From: Streptomyces tailanensis
Lineage (GTDB): Bacteria; Actinomycetota; Actinomycetes; Streptomycetales; Streptomycetaceae
Direction of reading: 5' to 3'
Length of the DNA: 64,000 nucleotides
Assembly: GCF_008386495.1 (NCBI RefSeq)
Contig: NZ_VTHJ01000011.1
Span: 1-64,000 of the forward strand
Part shown: in pieces, positions 57,529-64,000 of the stretch
Layout: each line of letters opens with the position of its first letter
Position numbering within the stretch: the stretch's first letter is position 1
Position numbers and translations under genes: made by a program
The notes under the pieces: model-generated
The model's input: only the letters and a program-made list of their open reading frames with translations
Told to the model about the DNA's origin: nothing
Database searches by the model: none

Positions 57529-60500
57529 ATGAGCGACGAGCCGCAGCCGAAGCGGAACAGCCCGGCGGGCTGGGCACCGAGAGATCCGGAGCCCCGCGCT
57601 CCGGGCCCGGTCCCGGAACCCGGCGACAGGTCCGCCGCCGAGAGCACGCCGCAAGCAGAGCCTGAGGCAACGGCGGCCGGGACGGCCGATTCTGCCGACG
57701 GGAGGGCCGATTCGCCCACCGGGGCGAAGTCCGACTCGACGCCCGGCGGTGCGGCTGGCTCGGCGCCCACCGGGAAGACCCAGGCGGGCCCTGGGGGAAC
57801 CTCCGGTTCGGCGACCAGCGGAACGGCTGGCTCGGCATCCGGCAAGCCCGGCGGTACGGCTGGCTCGGCCATCGGCGGCAAGTCCCAGGCGGTCCCTGGC
57901 GGAACGTCCGGCGGTGCGGCCGGTTCGGCGACTGGCGGCAAGCCGCAGGCGGCCCCTGGTGGAATGCTCGGCTCGGCCACCGGCGGGAAGCCTCAGACTG
58001 CCCGCGGCGGAACTTCCAGCTCGGCTGCTGCCGGTAGGCCCGGTGGTACGCCCGGCTCGGCACCCGGCAGCACTTCCGGCTCCGCTGCTGCCAGCAAGCC
58101 CGGTGGTACGCCCGGCTCGGCACCCGGTGGAACGCCCCAGGCTGCCCCTGGCGGAACGCCCGGCCGTACGCCCCAGACGCCCCCCGGCGGGACATCCGGC
58201 CCGGCTGCCGGCGGACAACCCGGCCGGACGCCCAACGCGGCACGCGGCGGAAAGCCCAGCTCGGCGGCGCCCGGTGCGGCGAGCAACCGGACGCCCGGTC
58301 GGGCGGACGACGTCGAGCACACCATGACCCTCGGTGTCACGCGCCCCGGCAAGACCGGCCCCACACCGGGTGGAACGCCCGGCGGCAAGTCCGGTTCGGC
58401 GCCCGGGGGGAAGCTCGGCGCGGCAGCCGCCGGGGCTGCGGCCGGCGCGGCAGCCGGCGCTGCAGCCAGCCGTGCGCCCGGTGCGCCCGGTGCGGCGAGC
58501 GGCGGCTCGGCGAACGACGCCGAGCACACCATGACGCTCGGTGTCACGCGTGCCGGGAACGGCGGCCCCACCCCCGGCGGGAAGCCCGGCACGACGCCCC
58601 CCGGCGGCACCGGAGGTCCCGGTGGCGCCGCGACCGCCGCGCTCGCCGAAGTCCCCGACGTCACGCCCGACCCGGCGGCCCCCGGCGGCAAGGCGAAGAA
58701 ACAGAAGAAGGCCAAGCGGCCCAAGCGGACCGGGTGGAGGCGGCTGATCCCCACCTGGCGCATGGTGCTCGGCGCCTTCCTCATCGGGATCATGCTGATC
58801 ATGGGCGCCTTCGTTCTCGGCTACACCCTGGTCCACATCCCCAGCAAGCCGCAGGACGCCGCAACCAAGCAGTCCAACGTGTACCTCTACGCGGACGGCA
58901 CCCAGATCGCCCGTGACGGCGAGGTCAACCGCGAGAACGTACCGCTGTCGAAGGTCTCCAAGGCCGCCCAGCACGCCGTACTGGCCGCCGAGGACCGCGA
59001 CTTCTACACCGAGTCGGCGGTCGACCCCAAGGCGATGATCCGCGCCGCCTGGAACACCGCGACCGGCAAGGGCAAGCAGTCCGGCTCGACGATCACCCAG
59101 CAGTACGTGAAGAACTACTACCTGGCCCAGGACCAGACCGTCACCCGCAAGGTGAGGGAGTTCTTCATCGCCATCAAGCTGGACCGCGAGGTCACCAAGG
59201 ACGAAATCCTGGAGGGCTACCTCAACACCAGCTTCTTCGGCCGCAACGCCTACGGCATCCAGTCCGCCGCCCAGGCCTACTTCGGCGTCGACGCCGACGA
59301 ACTCACCCCCGAACAGGGCGCCTACCTCGCCGCGCTCGTCAACGCGCCGAGCATGTACGACGTCGTCGCCCACCCGGAGAACAAGGACGCGGCCGTCGCC
59401 CGCTGGAACTACGTCCTCGACGGCATGGTCAAGGAGGGCTGGCTGGAGCAGTCGGAGCGGGAGGGCATGAAGTTCCCGACGCCGAAGCAGACGACCACCT
59501 CCACCGCCTTCTCCGGGCAGCGCGGTTACCTGGTCGAGGCGATCAAGTCGTACCTCATCGAGAACAAGATCATCGACGAGGAGGCGCTGGAGAACGGCGG
59601 TGGCTACCGCATCACCACCACCATCGAGCCCAAGATGCAGAAGGCGTTCATCAAGGCCGTCGACGACAACCTGATGGACAAGCTCGACAAGAAGAACCGC
59701 AAGGTCGACAACTACGTCCGCGCCGGCGGCGTCTCCATCGACCCGAAGACCGGCAAGGTCATCGCGATGTACGGCGGCATCGACTACACCAAGCAGTACG
59801 TGAACAACGCCACCCGCCGCGACTACCAGGTCGGTTCGACCTTCAAGCCGTTCGTGTTCACCGCCGCCGTGGAGAACGCCTCCAACACCCAGACAGGCCA
59901 GGCGATCACCCCGAACACCATCTACGACGGCAGCAGCGAGCGCCCCGTCGTCGGCTGGCCCGGCGAGACGTACGCCCCCGAGAACGAGGACTACGTCGAC
60001 TACGGCCCCATCACCGTCCGCCAGGCCACCGACAAGTCCGTGAACTCGGTGTACGCGCAGATGGCCGTGGACGTCGGCCCCGAGAAGGTCGAACAGACGG
60101 CGATCGACCTGGGCGTACCGAAGGACACCCCGGACATGAACCCGTACCCGTCCGTCGCGCTCGGCACGGCCACCGCGAGCGTCCTCGACATGGCGGAGGC
60201 GTACGCCACCCTCGCCAACCACGGTGAGCACGGCACGTACACGATGATCGAGAAGATCTCGAAGGACGGCGAGGTGATCAAGCTGCCCTCGACCGAGCCG
60301 CAGCAGGCCGTCAGCCGCAAGGCCGCCGACACCACCACCTCCGTCCTGCGCAGCGTCGTCGAGGGCGGCACCGCCACCGCCGCGCAGGCCTCCGGCCAGC
60401 CGGCCGCCGGCAAGACCGGTACCGCCGAGGAGGACCAGGCGGCCTGGTTCGCCGGCTACACCCCCGACCTCGCCACCGTCGTCTCCGTCATGGCCCAGAA

Positions 60501-61026
60501 CCCCGAGACGGGCGCCCACGAGTCGCTGTACGGCGCCATGGGCCTGCCCCGCATCAACGGTGGTGGGGCGCCGACCGAGATCTGGGCCCAGTTCACCAAG
60601 GACGCCCTGAAGGGCAAGAAGGTCAAGGACTTCGACCTGGAGCTCCAGGAGGGCGCCGACGTGGTCGTCGTACCGCCGAGCACCCCCGCCGACGAGCCCG
60701 GCGCCACCGGCGACGAGCAGGACAACGGCGCCACCACCGGCGGCGAGACCCCCGACGACCCGACCGGCGGCGGCACGGACGGCGGCACCACCACCGGCGG
60801 CACGCCGACCGACGGAGGAACGACGACCACCGGCGGTACGACGACGGACGGCGGCACGACCACCACGGGCGGCGGCACGACGACCGACGGCGGCACCACG
60901 TCGACCGGCGGCGGCACGACCGCCGATGGAGGAACGTCGGACGGCGGAGCCACCACCACCGGCGGAGGAACGTCGGACGGCGGAGCCACAACAGGAGGCG
61001 AAACGACGGAGGGGACGTTCCCATAG
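57529..61026 (+). CDS. Class A penicillin-binding protein with long low-complexity tails
   Basis: A 1165-residue bifunctional peptidoglycan synthase. Residues 1-400 are a disordered cytoplasmic Gly/Pro/Ala/Ser/Thr tail in which EHTMTLGVTR occurs twice (~263 and ~332). A membrane helix (MVLGAFLIGIMLIMGAFVLG, ~412) precedes the GT51 domain (AEDRDFYTE ~486; GSTITQQYVKN; KDEILEGYLNTSFFG). The transpeptidase domain carries GSTFKP (Ser ~770), SVN (~837) and KTG (~962). The last ~115 residues are Gly-Gly-Thr-Thr repeats outside the membrane. The start ATG follows GGAG. Confidence 0.95.
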   Translation: MSDEPQPKRNSPAGWAPRDPEPRAPGPVPEPGDRSAAESTPQAEPEATAAGTADSADGRADSPTGAKSDSTPGGAAGSAPTGKTQAGPGGTSGSATSGTAGSASGKPGGTAGSAIGGKSQAVPGGTSGGAAGSATGGKPQAAPGGMLGSATGGKPQTARGGTSSSAAAGRPGGTPGSAPGSTSGSAAASKPGGTPGSAPGGTPQAAPGGTPGRTPQTPPGGTSGPAAGGQPGRTPNAARGGKPSSAAPGAASNRTPGRADDVEHTMTLGVTRPGKTGPTPGGTPGGKSGSAPGGKLGAAAAGAAAGAAAGAAASRAPGAPGAASGGSANDAEHTMTLGVTRAGNGGPTPGGKPGTTPPGGTGGPGGAATAALAEVPDVTPDPAAPGGKAKKQKKAKRPKRTGWRRLIPTWRMVLGAFLIGIMLIMGAFVLGYTLVHIPSKPQDAATKQSNVYLYADGTQIARDGEVNRENVPLSKVSKAAQHAVLAAEDRDFYTESAVDPKAMIRAAWNTATGKGKQSGSTITQQYVKNYYLAQDQTVTRKVREFFIAIKLDREVTKDEILEGYLNTSFFGRNAYGIQSAAQAYFGVDADELTPEQGAYLAALVNAPSMYDVVAHPENKDAAVARWNYVLDGMVKEGWLEQSEREGMKFPTPKQTTTSTAFSGQRGYLVEAIKSYLIENKIIDEEALENGGGYRITTTIEPKMQKAFIKAVDDNLMDKLDKKNRKVDNYVRAGGVSIDPKTGKVIAMYGGIDYTKQYVNNATRRDYQVGSTFKPFVFTAAVENASNTQTGQAITPNTIYDGSSERPVVGWPGETYAPENEDYVDYGPITVRQATDKSVNSVYAQMAVDVGPEKVEQTAIDLGVPKDTPDMNPYPSVALGTATASVLDMAEAYATLANHGEHGTYTMIEKISKDGEVIKLPSTEPQQAVSRKAADTTTSVLRSVVEGGTATAAQASGQPAAGKTGTAEEDQAAWFAGYTPDLATVVSVMAQNPETGAHESLYGAMGLPRINGGGAPTEIWAQFTKDALKGKKVKDFDLELQEGADVVVVPPSTPADEPGATGDEQDNGATTGGETPDDPTGGGTDGGTTTGGTPTDGGTTTTGGTTTDGGTTTTGGGTTTDGGTTSTGGGTTADGGTSDGGATTTGGGTSDGGATTGGETTEGTFP

Positions 61027-61058
61027 CGGGCCCGGCGGGTCCGCACCCCTGAACCACC

Positions 61059-61094
61059 GAAAGGGGCCGGTGACGGTGGTCACCGGCCCCTTTC
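61059..61094. terminator. Bidirectional terminator after PBP gene
   Basis: GAAAGGGGCCGGTGAC pairs perfectly over 16 bases with GTCACCGGCCCCTTTC, leaving GGTG as loop. It lies between convergent genes, with A- and T-rich ends. Confidence 0.9.
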
Positions 61095-61107
61095 GCGTAC
61101 GTACGAA

Positions 61108-61449
61108 TTACAGGTACAGGCCCGTCGAGTCCTCCGACCCCTCGAAGCGGTCGGCGGCCACGGCGTGCAGGTCGCGCTCGCGCATCAGGACGTACGCGAC
61201 GCCCCGGACCTCGACCTCGGCGCGGTCCTCGGGGTCGTAGAGGACACGGTCGCCGGGCTCGACGGTCCGGACGTTCTGGCCGACCGCGACGACCTCGGCC
61301 CAGGCGAGGCGCCGGCCGACCGCCGCCGTCGCGGGGATCAGGATGCCGCCCCCGGATCGCCGCTCGCCCTCGGCGGTGTCCTGCCGCACGAGCACACGGT
61401 CGTGCAGCATCCGGATGGGCAACTTGTCGTGGTGGGTCTTCTCGCTCAC
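61108..61449 (-). CDS. GroES-like co-chaperonin family protein
   Basis: A protein of 113 residues from GTG 61449 (an alternative GTG two codons upstream). The GroES fold is seen in PIRMLHDRVLVRQD, GGGILIPATA, WAEVVAVGQNVRTVEPGDRV and a final VRGVAYVLMRERDLHAV. It is more diverged than the groES beside groEL and has no groEL neighbour, so its client or partner is unclear. Confidence 0.85.
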   Translation of the reverse strand: MSEKTHHDKLPIRMLHDRVLVRQDTAEGERRSGGGILIPATAAVGRRLAWAEVVAVGQNVRTVEPGDRVLYDPEDRAEVEVRGVAYVLMRERDLHAVAADRFEGSEDSTGLYL

Positions 61450-61472
61450 ACCCACGAACCTACCTGTCTTCG

Positions 61473-61802
61473 TCAGCCCCTGCGGCGCCGAGTCCCGAGG
61501 GCGAGCAGTCCGACGACGCCGACGACCACGAGGGCGACCGGCACGATGCGCTCGAGCCGGGGCGCGCCGTCCTCGCTGACGAACTGCGCCTTGACGTCGC
61601 TCACCACCTGGTTGACGCCGACGTACGCCTTGCCGAGCGTGTGGTCGACATTGGAGACGACCTTGGCCTTGGCGTCCCCGACGATGGTCTTCGGGTGCAC
61701 CCGGACGCCGATCTCGTCGAGCGTCTCGGCGAGGGTGTCGCGGCGGCGCTTGATGTCCGCCTCGATCTCGGCCGGGGTCCTGGTGTCCGAGGTGTCCGCC
61801 AC
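61473..61802 (-). CDS. DUF3618 protein
   Basis: A 109-residue protein with the DUF3618 start RTPAEIEADIKRRRDTLAET, an amphipathic helical middle, and one C-terminal membrane helix (RIVPVALVVVGVVGLLALG) with an Arg tail. Such proteins are envelope-associated in actinobacteria. Function unknown. It lies 23 bases upstream of the GroES-like gene and may be co-transcribed with it. Confidence 0.88.
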   Translation of the reverse strand: MADTSDTRTPAEIEADIKRRRDTLAETLDEIGVRVHPKTIVGDAKAKVVSNVDHTLGKAYVGVNQVVSDVKAQFVSEDGAPRLERIVPVALVVVGVVGLLALGTRRRRG

Positions 61803-61900
61803 CGCGCCGCCTCCCGTTGTCGGTGAAAACTCTTGTTTGCGGACAGTCTGTCAGCTCCACCCGGCGCCGCACCGCCAGGGCCCGCCATTACGCTGGATCG

Positions 61901-62368
61901 ATGAGCGAGCGACTCCAGCCCGGTGACGTGGCCCCCGCCTTCACCCTCCCCGACGCCGATGGCAACGAGGTGTCCCTGTCCGACCACAAGGGCCGCAAGG
62001 TCATCGTCTACTTCTACCCGGCCGCCCTGACCCCCGGCTGCACCAAGCAGGCCTGCGACTTCACGGACAACCTGGAACTGCTGGCCGGCGCCGGTTACGA
62101 CGTCATCGGCATCTCCCCCGACGCCCCGGAGAAGCTCGCCAAGTTCCGCGAGAAGGAGTCGTTGAAGGTCACCCTCCTCGGAGACCCCGACAAGACCGTC
62201 CTGGACGCCTACGGCGCCTTCGGCGAGAAGAAGAACTACGGCAAGACGTACATGGGCGTCATCCGCTCCACGATCGTGGTGGACGAGGAGGGCAAGGTCG
62301 AACGGGCCCTGTACAACGTCCGCGCGACGGGCCACGTAGCGAAGATCATCAAGGACTTGGGCATCTGA
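61901..62368 (+). CDS. bcp: Thioredoxin-dependent thiol peroxidase (BCP/PrxQ)
   Basis: A 155-residue peroxiredoxin that reduces peroxides with thioredoxin. The peroxidatic Cys47 is in TPGCTKQAC and the resolving Cys52 is five residues on, as in alpha-type BCP. The Pro/Thr surround and the later Arg in GVIRSTIVVDEEG complete the site. Divergent from the DUF3618 gene. Confidence 0.95.
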   Translation: MSERLQPGDVAPAFTLPDADGNEVSLSDHKGRKVIVYFYPAALTPGCTKQACDFTDNLELLAGAGYDVIGISPDAPEKLAKFREKESLKVTLLGDPDKTVLDAYGAFGEKKNYGKTYMGVIRSTIVVDEEGKVERALYNVRATGHVAKIIKDLGI

Positions 62369-62387
62369 GGCCCGCTTCGTCGTCTGA

Positions 62388-62425
62388 GAACGGCTGGTAC
62401 CGGAGTGACCCGGTACCAGCCGTTC
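62388..62425 (+). terminator. Terminator after thiol peroxidase
   Basis: GAACGGCTGGTACCGG pairs over 16 bases with CCGGTACCAGCCGTTC around a short AGTGAC-type loop, 20 bases after the stop. Confidence 0.85.
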
Positions 62426-62507
62426 CGCATTTCGGGCGTGACTGTCCGATCAACGTCTCGTTACTCCGTACGAGTCACGAACAGGTGGCCGGAACGGAGG
62501 GGGTTCC

Positions 62508-63509
62508 ATGGGGGACAGCGTTTACAGCGAGGAGCGGCTCGCACCAGCCGTCGCCGAAGCTCGCAACTGGACCGATTTGATGCGAAAGCTCGGACTCAAG
62601 ACAAGTGGGGGGCAGCGGCGCGTACTCCAGGAGAAGGTGGCACGCCACGGACTCGACACGAGCCACTTCGCCAAGCGCAGCCCGTGGCGCAAATACCCGG
62701 ACGCCGCCATCGCCGAAGCCACCACCTCTTCCTCCTCACTGCGCGAGGTAGCACTGAAGCTGGGCGCCACTCCGGCCACCGGCACGCTTTCCCATATCCG
62801 ACGCCGCATCGACGCGGCAGGAATCGACATCAGCCACTTCCCCGGCATCGACCGCGCCGAGCTGGACCTGCCCTTCACGACCGAGGAGTTGAGAGCAGCC
62901 ACGGCCACAGCGCACAGCGTGCGCGAAGTGGCGCGCGTATTGGGCGTTCCGGACGACAGCCGCTCGCGCGCCACGCTGCTACGCATGCTGCGCGAGCAGC
63001 ACATTGACACCAAGCACTTCACTCACACCCGTGTACCAATTGGCGAGGAAGCACTTCGCACCCTGATCCCCCAGGCATCCAGCTATGCCGACGTGATGCG
63101 TGGCCTCGGTCTGGCTGTCAACGACACCAACCATCGACGCGTGCGGCGGGCTGCGGCGCGCCTCGGACTCGACACCAGCCACTTCAAGCGCCGCGCCTGG
63201 GGCAAGGCGGATAGGCCAGCCCCCACACCGACGGCTCATCGCGTACTCATCGTCCTGCCCGCGCACGCCGGACGAACCAACAGGGCCCAACTGCACCGAG
63301 CCCTGACCGAAGTCGGAGTGCCGTACGCATGCGCGAGTTGCGGCAGCACCGGTGAATGGCTGGGGCGCCGGATCACCTTGCAGATCGACCACATCAACGG
63401 GGACTGGCACGACAACCGCCAGGAGAACTTGCGGTACTTGTGCCCGAACTGCCACGCGCTGACAGATACGTGGTGCCGACAGAAAGAGCGAACGCCACTC
63501 GCCGGATAG
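62508..63509 (+). CDS. HNH endonuclease-like protein with four tandem repeats
   Basis: A 333-residue protein. Four repeats of ~45 residues fill the first 230 positions; each has a helix-turn-helix-like core and ends in GLDTSHF, GIDISHF, HIDTKHF and GLDTSHF. The C-terminal ~70 residues are an HNH nuclease domain with a zinc pair (CASCGS, then CPNCHA) around LQIDHINGDWHDN. The layout suggests modular DNA recognition joined to a nicking or cutting domain. The start ATG follows GGAGGGGGTTCC. The gene lies just upstream of tRNA-Leu, a usual integration site, though no integrase is present. Confidence 0.85.
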   Translation: MGDSVYSEERLAPAVAEARNWTDLMRKLGLKTSGGQRRVLQEKVARHGLDTSHFAKRSPWRKYPDAAIAEATTSSSSLREVALKLGATPATGTLSHIRRRIDAAGIDISHFPGIDRAELDLPFTTEELRAATATAHSVREVARVLGVPDDSRSRATLLRMLREQHIDTKHFTHTRVPIGEEALRTLIPQASSYADVMRGLGLAVNDTNHRRVRRAAARLGLDTSHFKRRAWGKADRPAPTPTAHRVLIVLPAHAGRTNRAQLHRALTEVGVPYACASCGSTGEWLGRRITLQIDHINGDWHDNRQENLRYLCPNCHALTDTWCRQKERTPLAG

Positions 63510-63563
63510 GCGCCGATCACCGTACACTTACAGCCGCCCGTCATGCTCGACGACGGGTGGCTA

Positions 63564-63646
63564 GCGGCCTTGGCGGAACGGCAGACGCCTCGCGTTTAGG
63601 GCGCGATGGGAGCAATCCCGTGAGGGTTCGAATCCCTCAGGCCGCA
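63564..63646 (+). tRNA. tRNA-Leu (TAG)
   Basis: A class II tRNA with a long variable arm. Acceptor GCGGCCT pairs with AGGCCGC, the anticodon loop TTTAGGG sits between TCGCG and CGCGA and gives TAG, the variable arm is TGGGAGCAATCCCG, and the T-arm contains GGTTCGAATCC. CCA is not encoded. Confidence 0.93.
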
Positions 63647-63662
63647 CTCACCTTCACTTTCA

Positions 63663-63695
63663 AGGTCCGGCTTGCGACTTCCGCAAGCCGGACCT
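63663..63695. terminator. Terminator between tRNA-Leu and rdgB
   Basis: AGGTCCGGCTTGC pairs perfectly with GCAAGCCGGACCT around GACTTCC. It is placed to stop both the tRNA and the converging rdgB transcript. Confidence 0.85.
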
Positions 63696-63711
63696 CCCCA
63701 GTGGGCGCGCC

Positions 63712-64000
63712 TCAGCCCAACAATTCCCGCACCACCGGCACCAACGCCCTGAACGCCTTCCCCCGGTGGCTGATCGCGTTCTTCTCCTCCGGCGTCAACT
63801 CGGCGCAGGTCCGCGTGTCGCCCTCCGGCTGGAGGATCGGGTCATACCCGAACCCGTTCGTGCCGACCGGCGCGTGCCGCAGTACGCCCCGCAGCTGACC
63901 CTCGACCACCCGCTCCGTGCCGTCCGGCAGGGCAAGCGCCGCCGCGCACGCGAAGTGCGCCTCCCGATGCGCGTCGTCGATGTCGGAGAGCTGGGCGAGC
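63712..64000 (-). CDS. rdgB: RdgB/HAM1 non-canonical purine NTP pyrophosphatase (5' end outside window)
   Basis: The C-terminal ~95 residues of a house-cleaning nucleotidase that hydrolyses ITP/XTP/dITP. Visible motifs are [40 protein letters not shown] and the final helix VPVVRELLG. The gene runs off the window edge. Confidence 0.93.
   Translation of the reverse strand, partial: LAQLSDIDDAHREAHFACAAALALPDGTERVVEGQLRGVLRHAPVGTNGFGYDPILQPEGDTRTCAELTPEEKNAISHRGKAFRALVPVVRELLG

Noticed and set aside
57433..61083. A 1216-codon minus-strand frame opposite the PBP
   Set aside because: The product is low-complexity Arg/Gly/Val sequence mirroring the PBP's repeats; no ribosome site or domain.
1..64000. 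CRISPR array
   Set aside because: No series of direct repeats with unique spacers was found; the tandem repeats at 8781-8865 and 10734-10820 have no spacers.

Overview
The window is a piece of a Streptomyces chromosome or that of a close relative. Coding sequence is strongly GC-rich with GC-biased third positions, GTG starts are common, and the gene content is typical of the genus: the cslA-glxA-cslZ tip-polysaccharide locus, class E and F sortases, an SARP/NB-ARC/TPR regulator, a Scr1-type HTH/DUF397/anti-sigma-like ATPase set, a DasR-type operator, and a DUF6412 gene beside a yidC paralogue.

Layout. 1-4300: the 3' end of a TnpB-type element has truncated an already deleted acyl-CoA synthetase gene. 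A DUF3592 gene, a decayed AA10 LPMO gene with its DasR-type operator still visible, an SPFH gene and tRNA-Lys follow. 4700-10000: cslA and glxA overlap by four bases and converge on the GH6 gene cslZ across a perfect 41-bp inverted repeat. 10000-21000: mainly envelope and secretion genes (class F sortase operon, LAESG-tailed surface protein, second YidC, class E sortase, GH30 galactanase), plus a divergent ROK regulator/oxidoreductase pair. 22386-38000: an accessory region with an IS701-family insertion, a base-composition island carrying a Ser/Thr kinase gene coupled to a DUF262-HNH (GmrSD-like) gene, a PLD-helicase-DUF3427 gene, the HTH/DUF397/ATPase set, a serine hydrolase, a small secreted-protein cluster, IS5 debris and a soluble sugar dehydrogenase. 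38000-45300: AraC/GyrI regulator, CHAP-domain protein, large SARP-type regulator and a big lipoprotein. 45401-47066: a complete second tnpB reading frame, followed by a scar carrying the tail of an alpha/beta hydrolase. 47600-64000: ordinary core genes, namely a DJ-1/AraC regulator, membrane proteins, DUF445, SGNH hydrolase, DUF1707, a three-gene ABC-2 exporter, a class A PBP with very long low-complexity tails, a GroES-like protein, DUF3618, thiol peroxidase, an HNH protein with four repeats, tRNA-Leu and the end of rdgB.

How the genes work together. CslA, GlxA and CslZ form the machinery for a hyphal-tip beta-glucan (synthesis, copper-radical oxidation, trimming). The LPMO gene that accompanies this locus in S. 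coelicolor is present only as a pseudogene. Two sortases and at least one sorting-signal protein lie within 9 kb of each other. The kinase/DUF262-HNH pair and the PLD-helicase look like anti-phage or anti-plasmid functions; the kinase/GmrSD-like pairing is the best candidate here for an undescribed system. The two tnpB copies share a 3'-terminal RNA-like hairpin in which the inner-stem differences keep base pairing. This suggests that the conserved part of the element is a guide-type RNA end.

All calls come from reading the sequence. No database search or base-composition calculation was run.
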